Of a stretch of DNA of 64,000 bases, positions 57,238-64,000 are shown one piece after another. This stretch comes from CBDFKK01 sp965248815 (lineage in GTDB: Bacteria > Pseudomonadota > Alphaproteobacteria > SMXP01). Under the pieces are notes generated by a model. The model was not told where the DNA came from, ran no database searches, and saw only the letters and a program-made list of their open reading frames with translations. Each line of letters opens with the position of its first letter. Position 1 is the stretch's first letter. The translations under genes and the position numbers were made by a program. The stretch covers positions 173,264 to 237,263 of the forward strand of contig CBDFKK010000005.1 in the NCBI GenBank assembly GCA_965248815.1. Direction: 5' to 3'.

Positions 57238-58608
57238 ATGCAAGCCCTCGTTACACTGGACCAGACCCCGCCACCTGGGCTGTTCCGGCGGCTTATCGAC
57301 GCGGTCCGGCCGCCGACGGTGCACGCTTCGGGCGCATCGGGGCAATCCGGCCGCTTGCTGGTGCCGGCGGACACGACTTGGTCCCAGATTCTGGACTATG
57401 CGTCTGGTGCCGGGGAGACATGGCCCTTTGATTTCTATGGTGTGGGGTTACCGCTTTCGCGCAATGTCGCGGTTTCCTATGCCACTCTGAACCGCTGTGT
57501 GACGCTGATCTCGGCCGGTGTCGCGCAGCTCGTTTGCAACGGCAAGCTCCGCGTCGTGGACCGCGAGGGCCGCACGGTGAAGTCGCGCCGCGCCCGTCGC
57601 GTCCTCGAGATCCTTGCGAGCTCGCCGGATGGCGGCGTAACGCCGTCATTCCAGTTTGTGGAGGACGCGGTCGCCGATTATGTGCTGGACGGCAATGCGC
57701 TGCTGGTGCCGGACCTCAGCGCCGACGGCACGCTGATGCGGCTTCGGCGGATGTCGGCGCTCCATGCAGAGATCATCTATGCGCGCACGGGCGACGCGGC
57801 CTACCGGCTGGAGCCGGCGGATGGACCGGTCTATGAGGAACTTAAGGCGGCGCGAGACGTGGTGCACGTGCGTTGGCCGCGCCTGCGCCGTCACAGCCGG
57901 GGCGCCACAACGCGCGAGAGTTTCGCGCTTGCGCCCGTGGTGGCCTTGAGGCCGGCGCTCGATATCGGCATCCAGGGCGACCGCTACATCCGCGAGTGGT
58001 TCTCCCGCGGGTCCAAGAGTAAGCTTCATTTCGACCTCGGGCGCAATCCTGGTGAACAAGCGCACACGCCCGATCAACTCAAGCAATTGAAAGACTGGGT
58101 CATCCGACAGGTCGGCACTGGGCGCCCTGTCGTCACCGAGGATATGGAATCGGCGCGGCTCGACGATACGCCGCAGGACGCCGAGGCTAGGGAATTGCGG
58201 GAGTTCCAGGTGCAGGAGATCGGCCGGTACTACGGCATCCCAGCGCCGCTGCTCGGTATGAACGTGACGCAGTGGGGCCAGGGTATTGAACAACTCATGA
58301 AAATGTGGTGGCGAGTGGGACTGCGCGACCATGTGGCGCGGTTCCTGGCGCCATTCTCGACACGGTTGTTGGCCGCCGGCAATCGGCTGGAGGTTGATCC
58401 CACAGAGTTTCTGCGCGGTGATTATGACGCGACGGCGACACTGGTGATGGCGCTTCAAGGCGACGCCCAACGCCCGCCGGTGGCCACGCGCGAGGAGCTC
58501 AGAAACATCGCAGGTTTGACCCGCGAGCCCGACGGCGAGTTCGTGGAGGTCGAGCCGCCGGAGCCGGCGCCGGCAGCGGAACCGGAGCCGGAGGACGATA
58601 CCGAATGA
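57238..58608 (+). CDS. HK97-family portal protein
   Basis: This 456-residue portal monomer has VAVSYATLNRCVTLISAGVA, the YVLDGNALLVPDLSADG strand, the stem and clip region through REWFSRGSKSKLHFDL, then REFQVQEIGRYYGIPAPLLG and QGIEQLMKMWWRVGLRDHVA. The dodecamer forms the DNA channel at one capsid vertex. The end is Pro/Glu-rich. The ATG at 57238 follows AGGTGTTGCC. It is preceded by a 102-bp gap that could hold a promoter. Confidence 0.93.
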   Translation: MQALVTLDQTPPPGLFRRLIDAVRPPTVHASGASGQSGRLLVPADTTWSQILDYASGAGETWPFDFYGVGLPLSRNVAVSYATLNRCVTLISAGVAQLVCNGKLRVVDREGRTVKSRRARRVLEILASSPDGGVTPSFQFVEDAVADYVLDGNALLVPDLSADGTLMRLRRMSALHAEIIYARTGDAAYRLEPADGPVYEELKAARDVVHVRWPRLRRHSRGATTRESFALAPVVALRPALDIGIQGDRYIREWFSRGSKSKLHFDLGRNPGEQAHTPDQLKQLKDWVIRQVGTGRPVVTEDMESARLDDTPQDAEARELREFQVQEIGRYYGIPAPLLGMNVTQWGQGIEQLMKMWWRVGLRDHVARFLAPFSTRLLAAGNRLEVDPTEFLRGDYDATATLVMALQGDAQRPPVATREELRNIAGLTREPDGEFVEVEPPEPAPAAEPEPEDDTE

Positions 58609-58892
58609 CCAAGCACACGCCGGGGCCTTGGGAGCAACGGTTCAATATTCCTGCACTCATGCTGCTATTGCTTGGTCTGACGGCATGTGCGACGGCGGTC
58701 ACTTCCGTCTCCGAGGATCATGTAACGATTAGCTATGACATGATTCTCGATAGCGACGAGAAGCTTATGGCCTTGGCACTGAAGGAATGCCGCCGCTACG
58801 GGAAGGTGGCACGCTTTGAAAGCAAGACCGCAGGGGAAGGCCTCGGCGGCGGGTACGCACACTATTCTTGTGTTCTGTCGGAAAGCAATTGA
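58605..58892 (+). CDS. Small prophage lipoprotein (accessory gene)
   Basis: In this 95-residue protein a hydrophobic segment ending in a lipobox-like LLGLTACATAV follows an unusual 16-residue soluble lead (MTKHTPGPWEQRFNI). An internal ATG at residue 19 would give a classical lipoprotein signal. The rest (YDMILDSDEKLMALALKECR, GGGYAHYSCVL) resembles small phage-borne lipoproteins. A 22-bp repeat at each side (58601 and 58907) suggests it was inserted between portal and protease. Confidence 0.6.
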   Translation: MTKHTPGPWEQRFNIPALMLLLLGLTACATAVTSVSEDHVTISYDMILDSDEKLMALALKECRRYGKVARFESKTAGEGLGGGYAHYSCVLSESN

Positions 58893-58906
58893 GGCTTGAA
58901 GGGGGG

Positions 58907-58928
58907 CCGAATGACCAAGCACACGCCG
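58907..58928 (+). repeat. 22-bp direct repeat of 58601-58622
   Basis: The bases from CCGAATGACC to CACACGCCG are identical to 58601-58622, the junction of the portal stop and the lipoprotein start. The second copy opens a 37-codon frame (58911-59024, MTKHTPKRGFERR onward) with no protein-like features, so it is probably a relic of the duplicated start. Confidence 0.7.
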
Positions 58929-59038
58929 AAACGAGGGTTTGAGCGCCGAACCGCTAAAAATCGCCGCCACAGAAGCCCGCACAGGCGCGTGGGCACCCCT
59001 CGATGTATCTTTTATTCCACCTAGAAAATTACCGGCGC

Positions 59039-59293
59039 TCAGCGGGCGCGTCTGGAATCGATGGCCGTTACAATGGGCAATGCGGAAGACCGGTCATTGA
59101 ATGGGTCGTCGATGCCCCACCGGTGCAGCCACAAGAGCAATTCGAGCAAAGCCGCCGTTTGTTTGGCTACACCTTGGCTGCCGTCTTCCCAGCGGTAGAT
59201 GGTCCGGGGCGACGCCATCCCTAACCGCCTGGCCAGTTTAGCCGCGCTTAACCCCAACTCGGTTCGCGCGGCACGCACGTCATGTGGTGACAT
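59039..59293 (-). CDS. Small XRE-type HTH regulator against the head operon
   Basis: This is an 84-residue helix-turn-helix protein: MSPHDVRAARTELGLSAAKL, ARRLGMASPRTIYRWEDGSQ, then a leucine-rich helix. The ATG is at 59293, 46 bp from the divergent protease gene. Two inverted repeats lie in that gap, suggesting autoregulation or control of the head genes. It could belong to the same accessory insert as the lipoprotein. Confidence 0.78.
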   Translation of the reverse strand: MSPHDVRAARTELGLSAAKLARRLGMASPRTIYRWEDGSQGVAKQTAALLELLLWLHRWGIDDPFNDRSSALPIVTAIDSRRAR

Positions 59294-59297
59294 TTAG

Positions 59298-59334
59298 CCA
59301 GATTTTCACAACATCTGGAATGCGTCAACATTCC
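59298..59334. promoter_or_regulatory. Paired inverted repeats between the HTH and protease genes
   Basis: CCAGAT-N9-ATCTGG at 59298-59318 and GGAATG-N6-CATTCC at 59317-59334 partly overlap. They fill the divergent gap and are candidate binding sites for the small HTH protein. Confidence 0.5.
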
Positions 59335-59339
59335 GCCCC

Positions 59340-60059
59340 ATGAAACTCGATGCTTTGCAAAAGCGTGCACTGGCCATGCTGGGCATCCCGGCAGGCGTGG
59401 TGGAGCGCTGGGACGGCTCCGGGCTTGTGAACCAAGCGGCGGCCGACGGCGAAGTCCTCGTCTACGGCCCCATCGTCGATGGGCTCGAGGCCGCCTGGAT
59501 CAGCGAATTCTTAGGCGACGTGGTCATGAGCAATGCCATGTTCCGCGAGCGCCTCAATGCCATCGAGGGCGACGTTCTGGTCCGCATCGATTCACCGGGC
59601 GGCGACGTCTGGTCGGCAAGCGGGATCATGACTGCCATTACCGAGCGCCGAAACGCCGGCGATAACGTCGACGTCGTCATCGATGGTCTGGCGGCAAGTG
59701 CGGCAAGCCTGGTCATGCTGGCCGGCGGCACGGTCCGTGTCGCCCCCATGGCGAGCATTATGATTCACCAAGCCTCTGGCCTGATGTCCGGCACGGCCGA
59801 AGAGTTCCGCGAGATGGCCGATTTCCTGGGCCGCATCGATGCCCAAGCCGCCGAACTTTATGCCCAGCGCATGGACAAGAGCGAAGCGGAAGTCATGGCC
59901 GATTTGCAAAACGTGACCTGGTTCACGGGCCCGGAAGCGGTTGAGGCCGGGCTCGCCGACGAGGTGATTTCACTTGAATCCCGAAAGACCAACAACGCGG
60001 CCGACATGTTCGCCCGCCGCAATTTGAGATTGGCCGCGCTCACCGGCGCGGCTGCTTGA
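59340..60059 (+). CDS. ClpP-type prohead maturation protease
   Basis: This 239-residue S14/S49-like protease has the oxyanion segment VLVRIDSPGGDVWSASGIM, the nucleophile Ser in GLAASAASLVMLAGG and the His in APMASIMIHQASGLMSG. A C-terminal acidic residue region follows (YAQRMDKSEAEVMADL). It trims scaffold or capsid N-termini during head maturation. It lies ten bases before the capsid gene. Confidence 0.92.
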   Translation: MKLDALQKRALAMLGIPAGVVERWDGSGLVNQAAADGEVLVYGPIVDGLEAAWISEFLGDVVMSNAMFRERLNAIEGDVLVRIDSPGGDVWSASGIMTAITERRNAGDNVDVVIDGLAASAASLVMLAGGTVRVAPMASIMIHQASGLMSGTAEEFREMADFLGRIDAQAAELYAQRMDKSEAEVMADLQNVTWFTGPEAVEAGLADEVISLESRKTNNAADMFARRNLRLAALTGAAA

Positions 60060-60069
60060 GGAGGCCCCC

Positions 60070-61371
60070 ATGCGATTTGATCCCCAAAGATTGGCCGAGC
60101 TCGTGGCCGAAGAGTCGCGGCTCACCCGCGAACGCCAAGAGCTCAGCATCCGTCTCAACGAGATGAAAGAGACGGATGAGTGGAACGAGGCGAAGAAAGA
60201 CGAATATCAACGCCTCTCGCTCGATCATATGCGGCTTGAATCGTCGCTACGGACGGCGATCGAAGCGCGCTCCAGTTATGAGCTGCGCGAGCCCAACCGG
60301 GCGCGCCGGCGTGCCAATTCCCCCTTGTCGCGCTGGATGCGCGACGGCGCCGCCGGCCTGGAAAGCCCCGAGCGCGACGCCATGCTCAGCGAAATCCGCG
60401 ACGCTGGACTCCCCAACGGCGGCGGCGAGACCTTCGTCGTCACGGCTGCCACGGCGTCCGATGCCGCCAGCGGAGAGGAAGCGATGGAGGAGACCGTCGT
60501 TCCCCGCGTCATCGACAGACTCCTGCAGTACGGCGGCGTCGACCGTATGTGCCAGCGCTTCTCCACCGCCACCGGCAACGACTACCGGATTCCCCAGATG
60601 GACGCCACCGCACAGAAGGGCGAGATCTTGGACGCGCAAAACACCGAGACGGCGGATCAGGACATCCCGAACATCGGGGTGGTGAACTTCGGCGTGAAGA
60701 CCTATTCGACGAAATCTATGCTCGTCACCCGCGAGATGCTCCAGGACTCGATCATCGACATCGAATCCTACGTCCAGCGCCAGGCGGTTCGCCGCATCGG
60801 ACGCATATCGAACGAGGCATTTACCAAAACACAACCCGGGACCGGGCTGCCGATCGGCGTCGTGAGCTCCGCCAAGGACGGCCTGACGGCGGCCTCCGCA
60901 ATCGCCGTGACTTGGACTGAGCTGACGGAGTTGATCTACAAGATCGACCCCGCCTATCGCGAAGGCGAGGAGACGGGCGAAGGCGGATTCATGGCCGAGG
61001 GCGGTCGGCTCGGCTACATGATCTCCGACGACTTTGAGCGCCTTATCCGGGTGCTGGTGGACAGCGACAGCCGCCCGCTTTGGGTGCCGTCCACAAGGGA
61101 AGGCGTGCCCAACATGCTTAACGGCCACGGGTACGAAAAGAATTACGACATGGACTCCGTGGCTACCGGCAACGTTCCGTGTCTGTACGGCCATTTTGGC
61201 TATTACGGGATCCGCACGGTAGCGTCGCTCGAGCTGTTCCGCTTCCAGGACTCGCGGACCATGCAGCGCAACACGGTCGAGTTTCTCGGATTCGCGAGAC
61301 GCGACGCGAGGCCGATGGGCGCGCTTGTGAGCGACGAGTGCGAAGCCTACGCCAAGCTGACGATGGCCTAA
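60070..61371 (+). CDS. HK97-family major capsid protein
   Basis: This is a 433-residue protein. Residues 1-100 form the charged, helical delta/scaffold region (LAELVAEESRLTRERQELSI, then REPNRARRRANS), normally removed by the protease. The mature capsid fold follows: TVVPRVIDRLLQYGGVDRMC, TYSTKSMLVTREMLQDSIID, MISDDFERLIRVLVDSDSRP, NVPCLYGHFGYYGIRTVASL. This is the HK97 fold. GGAGGCCCCC precedes the ATG. Confidence 0.95.
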   Translation: MRFDPQRLAELVAEESRLTRERQELSIRLNEMKETDEWNEAKKDEYQRLSLDHMRLESSLRTAIEARSSYELREPNRARRRANSPLSRWMRDGAAGLESPERDAMLSEIRDAGLPNGGGETFVVTAATASDAASGEEAMEETVVPRVIDRLLQYGGVDRMCQRFSTATGNDYRIPQMDATAQKGEILDAQNTETADQDIPNIGVVNFGVKTYSTKSMLVTREMLQDSIIDIESYVQRQAVRRIGRISNEAFTKTQPGTGLPIGVVSSAKDGLTAASAIAVTWTELTELIYKIDPAYREGEETGEGGFMAEGGRLGYMISDDFERLIRVLVDSDSRPLWVPSTREGVPNMLNGHGYEKNYDMDSVATGNVPCLYGHFGYYGIRTVASLELFRFQDSRTMQRNTVEFLGFARRDARPMGALVSDECEAYAKLTMA

Positions 61372-61375
61372 GCCC

Positions 61376-61672
61376 ATGCAAGTTGAATTGAAGACACCGA
61401 TGGCCGACGCGCTGGGCCGGTCTTACCGGCCGGGGGGGCGTTACGAGATGGCTGACGAGGAAGCCGAACGCCTCATTGGCGCGGGCTTTGCTTCAGCGGT
61501 GCCGAGCGATGCGGGCATGGTTGTCGATCTTCTTGCCAAGCTCGGCGGCGGGCTGGTGGTGACCAAAACCACTGACCTGGGGCTTGTCGCCGCGGCAAAA
61601 AAAAGACGGCTTGTCATCAAAAGGGTTCGCGGCGTACCGGAGGAAGCGGCGGATGGCGGCGACGGCTCTTGA
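61376..61672 (+). CDS. Small head-region protein
   Basis: This 98-residue protein opens MQVELKTPMADALGRSYRPG with DEEAERLIGAGFASAVP, a pattern seen in small proteins directly after phage capsid genes. The end is basic and Lys/Arg-rich. It overlaps the connector gene by 20 bases. Structural role unknown. Confidence 0.65.
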   Translation: MQVELKTPMADALGRSYRPGGRYEMADEEAERLIGAGFASAVPSDAGMVVDLLAKLGGGLVVTKTTDLGLVAAAKKRRLVIKRVRGVPEEAADGGDGS

Positions 61673-62231
61673 CATCGTTTCACTCGATGCAATCAAAACA
61701 GAACTTCGCCTCGGCGGCGACACGGAAGACGAGCGCACCGCCTATGAGGATCACGACGACCTTCTGACGGCGCAAATCGAGGCCGCCGTTTCGTTCGTCT
61801 CTCGGCACATCACCGCATCTCTCATCGACCGCACCAAAACCGTCTGGTGTCCGCCGGCGTTGGACACAAATCCTCTCTACCTCCAGCAGCGTTACGTTAA
61901 AACACTCGACAGCGTCGCTTATTGGACGCCAGCGGGCGCGCTGCGTGAGGACCCGGACGGCGTGATTGAAATCGCCGGTCTTGGGCGCCATGAATACGGT
62001 ACAAACGATAATCTGTACACGATCTATCCGCCTACGGACGGGTGGCCTGACGCGCTGGAAAATTCACTGTACAAGATACAATTGACGCGCGGACTCGACC
62101 TCACCGACGCGAGCCCGGCACTCAAACAAGCTATCATCCTCTGTGTACGACAATTTTACGACGGCTACCGTGAAATCCGACCCACTGAGGCTTTCTATGC
62201 GCTCATTGCGCCGTGGAGGCGGTATGACTGA
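61653..62231 (+). CDS. Head-tail connector (gp6-like)
   Basis: This 192-residue protein begins MAATALDIVSLDAIKTELRL, with the helical layout LLTAQIEAAVSFVSRHITAS, CVRQFYDGYREIRPTEAFYA and LIAPWRRYD at the end. This is the gp6/gp15 connector family, which docks beneath the portal. The ATG at 61653 was preferred to one 23 codons upstream in the overlap. Confidence 0.85.
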   Translation: MAATALDIVSLDAIKTELRLGGDTEDERTAYEDHDDLLTAQIEAAVSFVSRHITASLIDRTKTVWCPPALDTNPLYLQQRYVKTLDSVAYWTPAGALREDPDGVIEIAGLGRHEYGTNDNLYTIYPPTDGWPDALENSLYKIQLTRGLDLTDASPALKQAIILCVRQFYDGYREIRPTEAFYALIAPWRRYD

Positions 62232-62493
62232 AACGTTTCTCCGTGAGGTTTTGCTGATCGTCGGCGTGATCTCAGCGCTGTTTGGATTTCACCGCCTTTA
62301 CATTCGCCCGTCCGTGGAGCGCACGGCTCGCACGGACGAGCGCTTGCGGGCACTGGAGCAATGGCGCGGCGATCACGCCAGTCAGGACAACGCCGTTTTG
62401 GAACAGCTCGGCGGAATTAGCGAGGATCTGCACTCTATCGACAAGCGCCTCGCCGTGCTCGAGGAACGTTCAAAGAAATGGGGAAATAACTGA
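62224..62493 (+). CDS. Small membrane-anchored coiled-coil protein
   Basis: In this 89-residue protein one membrane helix (REVLLIVGVISALFGFHRLY) is followed by a charged coiled coil (LRALEQWRGDHASQDNAVLE, LHSIDKRLAVLEERSKKWG). The shape resembles spanin or holin-accessory proteins; with a lysozyme and holin gene nearby, a lysis role is plausible but unproven. Confidence 0.65.
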   Translation: MTETFLREVLLIVGVISALFGFHRLYIRPSVERTARTDERLRALEQWRGDHASQDNAVLEQLGGISEDLHSIDKRLAVLEERSKKWGNN

Positions 62494-62555
62494 TGGGCCC
62501 TACAACTGATTTGACGACACATAAGGAACGTGCGCGCGTATACGGAGTCGGTTAG

Positions 62556-62891
62556 ATGGAAGGCGACCGGAAAATCACGCTCCGGGAACCAGGGCCGGTC
62601 ACGCACAATAACTACGGCGAGGAAATTCCGGGCACGCCCGTGTCACACACCGTCTACGCCATCCGTCGCGACCGGGGCGGCTCGGAAGGGCTGCAGGCCG
62701 ATACGCAAGTGGGCAATTGGAACACACGCTTCGAGATCCGCCGGGAAAGCCGCATCAGCGCCATGATTCAGAACTGGAAAAATTGGCAAATTGAAGATGA
62801 GTACGAGCGCGAGTACGACATCGAGGCGGTCTCCGAAACGCCCATCGGACGCAATCGCTGGTTTTGGATTTATGCGGTGGCACGGTCATGA
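62556..62891 (+). CDS. Phage head closure / head-tail adaptor-like protein
   Basis: This 111-residue protein begins MEGDRKITLREPGPVTHNNY and has beta-strand-rich sequence (WNTRFEIRRESRISAMIQNW, WQIEDEYEREYDIEAVSETP). Position and pattern fit the gp16/SPP1-like head closure family. It overlaps the lysozyme start by four bases. Confidence 0.72.
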   Translation: MEGDRKITLREPGPVTHNNYGEEIPGTPVSHTVYAIRRDRGGSEGLQADTQVGNWNTRFEIRRESRISAMIQNWKNWQIEDEYEREYDIEAVSETPIGRNRWFWIYAVARS

Positions 62892-63322
62892 CGGTAAAGC
62901 CCTACAAAGAACTTTTTGCCGACCTCAAGCGGGACGAGGGGTTTGAGTCCAAACCCTACCGGGACACCGAGGGAAAACTGACCATCGGCTACGGGACGCT
63001 GATCGAGGACGGTATCACTGAGGAAGAGGCGGAATTGTTGCTGGAGCACCGTATGAACCGGTTTCAAGAGGAGCTTAGGAACGCCATGCCTATGTCGCGG
63101 TTGGATTGGGCGGACATGCCCGGCTCCGTCCGGCGTGCGGTCTACAACATGGCCTACAACATGGGCGTGCCGCGCCTTCTCAGGTTCACGAAGATGTGGG
63201 CGGCCCTGAAGGAAGAGGATTTCGAGACGGCGGCCTGTGAGGTGCTCGACAGCGAATATGGCCGGAAATTAACGGCTCGTGCGAACCGCGTGGCCGACAT
63301 GATTAGGAGCGGCGCCAGATGA
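62888..63322 (+). CDS. Endolysin, T4-type lysozyme (GH24)
   Basis: This 144-residue muramidase has the catalytic Glu in LFADLKRDEGFESKPYRDTE, followed by GKLTIGYGTL with the conserved Thr/Gly strand. WADMPGSVRRAVYNMAYNMG and VADMIRSGAR complete the fold. There is no signal peptide, so it depends on a holin, encoded just downstream with a four-base overlap. Lysis genes in the head-tail region, not after the tail, are unusual. Confidence 0.92.
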   Translation: MTVKPYKELFADLKRDEGFESKPYRDTEGKLTIGYGTLIEDGITEEEAELLLEHRMNRFQEELRNAMPMSRLDWADMPGSVRRAVYNMAYNMGVPRLLRFTKMWAALKEEDFETAACEVLDSEYGRKLTARANRVADMIRSGAR

Positions 63323-63696
63323 TCCCCATTGTAAGCCTGTTGGGCGTCGGCAAGACACTGATCGACCGGCTGGTGCCGGACAAAAACGCGCGCGCGCAAG
63401 CGATAGAAGCACTCGACCGCATGCAGGCGAGCGGCGAGCTTGGCTTATTGGCGGGCCAACTTGAGATCAATCGCGTGGAGGCCGCTCACAAGTCGATCTT
63501 CGTCGCCGGCTGGCGCCCTGCGGTGGGCTGGGTCTGTGGCCTGGCTATGGCCAACAACTATATCCTCGTGCCGTACCTGGGCGCCCTGTTTCCCGCCATT
63601 CAGCCGCTTGATCTTACGGTCATGATGCCGGTGCTAATGGTGTTGCTCGGCGCGCGCACCGTTGAGAAAGTTAAACATGTGGCAAGGGAAAAATGA
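63319..63696 (+). CDS. Holin, 3-TM type of gene-transfer-agent holins
   Basis: In this 125-residue protein an amphipathic N-terminal region is followed by KSIFVAGWRPAVGWVCGLAM. A second helix (YILVPYLGALFPAI) and a third (LTVMMPVLMVLLGARTVEKV) come next. The FVAGWRPAxGWVCGLAM motif is typical of the 3-TM holins found in gene transfer agents and alphaproteobacterial phages. It should permeabilise the inner membrane and release the lysozyme. Confidence 0.88.
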   Translation: MIPIVSLLGVGKTLIDRLVPDKNARAQAIEALDRMQASGELGLLAGQLEINRVEAAHKSIFVAGWRPAVGWVCGLAMANNYILVPYLGALFPAIQPLDLTVMMPVLMVLLGARTVEKVKHVAREK

Positions 63697-64000
63697 CGCG
63701 CCACAATCCCATGCAGCATTTTCACGAGATTGCCTGCGAAGTGCTCGGCACCAACAACTGTTTTCCGGTGGTGCAAACAGGCGACCCGCTGACCTTCCCG
63801 TCGGTGGTCTATCGAGGCGTCGGCGAGGAAACGCTTGACACATTGTTGAGCGGTGGTCACCGGACGGCAAGCGCGCTGCGCTTCGAGGTCCGCACGACCG
63901 GCGCGGGCGCGTATGGCCATGCCGTCAGCCTGGCGCAACGGATTATCGAAGCTCTGCGGCGCGGCGGCCGTCTCACCCAGCAGCTGAGCCAAGTGGATGA
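63693..64000 (+). CDS. Tail completion protein, partial (DUF3168-like)
   Basis: About 102 residues are in the window, from MTRHNPMQHFHEIACEVLGT, with FPSVVYRGVGEETLDTLLSG and EVRTTGAGAYGHAVSLAQRI. The FPSVVYR...FEVR...A..LA..I pattern fits the gp17/DUF3168 tail completion family. The end lies beyond the window. It overlaps the holin stop by four bases. Confidence 0.7.
   Translation, partial: MTRHNPMQHFHEIACEVLGTNNCFPVVQTGDPLTFPSVVYRGVGEETLDTLLSGGHRTASALRFEVRTTGAGAYGHAVSLAQRIIEALRRGGRLTQQLSQVD

Noticed and set aside
60247..61377. A 376-codon minus-strand frame within the capsid gene
   Set aside because: It is antisense to the major capsid gene, is His/Arg-rich and has no recognisable fold.

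Overview
The window reads as an alphaproteobacterial chromosome, probably Rhizobiales or a relative. The signs are a rpiA-gor neighbourhood with glmU-glmS and gph close by, a class II DAHP synthase, response-regulator proteins ending in a YxGPDRR-like tail, a PdhS/DivL-style histidine kinase layout, and a 3-TM holin of the gene-transfer-agent type. This placement is inference; no rRNA or marker gene fixes it.

Positions 1-38.6 kb are host genome. From the left come a nadE fragment and two sugar-modification enzymes (DegT-type aminotransferase, Gfo/Idh-type dehydrogenase) lying between two near-identical IS3-family elements. A leftward housekeeping block follows: class II DAHP synthase, gor, rpiA-gabD, glmS and glmU, with gph facing right. 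Then come tRNA-Val(CAC), two stand-alone receiver-domain proteins, an orphan solute-binding protein next to a Tat-exported amine oxidase, thiC behind a TPP riboswitch, and a methyltransferase gene split at its 5' end by a third IS copy. The block ends with a lipoprotein hydrolase and uracil-DNA glycosylase pair, an SDR enzyme preceded by an intrinsic terminator, a betaine-type ABC importer (permease and ATPase), a histidine kinase, a TPR protein, a degenerate CobS-like membrane protein, two retropepsin-like proteases and a phosphoglucomutase/phosphomannomutase.

From about 39.2 kb to the right edge lies a prophage that continues beyond the window. Its left end abuts a ccdAB toxin-antitoxin pair whose antitoxin frame has no good start codon, so the attachment site may lie in or beside ccdA. 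The layout is lambda-like. A leftward operon carries integrase, a small DNA-binding protein, a zinc-finger protein, a RuvC-like resolvase, a DUF1367-like protein, a homing HNH endonuclease, a single-strand-annealing candidate and a YqaJ exonuclease. A rightward cassette inside this arm carries a coiled-coil/winged-helix protein and an odd type II tRNA with anticodon UAU. Three 17-bp palindromes, ATTGCA-N5-TGCAAT, mark the control regions at 45.9 kb (two copies) and 49.8 kb (one copy).

The immunity region (46.1-50 kb) holds a DUF4258/HTH toxin-antitoxin-like pair. Leftward from the 49.8 kb operator runs a three-gene lysogeny operon: a repressor with two HTH domains and an S24 domain, a DEDDh exonuclease with a C-terminal membrane anchor, and a second HTH/S24 repressor. 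This operon is my best candidate for an undescribed prophage-encoded function.

The rightward operon (49.8-55 kb) has a Cro-like protein, an intrinsic terminator, a GapR/DUF2312-like protein, a RusA resolvase and a replication protein gene. That gene contains an iteron-like repeat array and a (CG)8 tract at which its frame is broken. Head morphogenesis follows: HNH, TerL, portal, ClpP-type protease, HK97 capsid and connectors. A lysozyme and holin are inserted among the connector and tail-completion genes.
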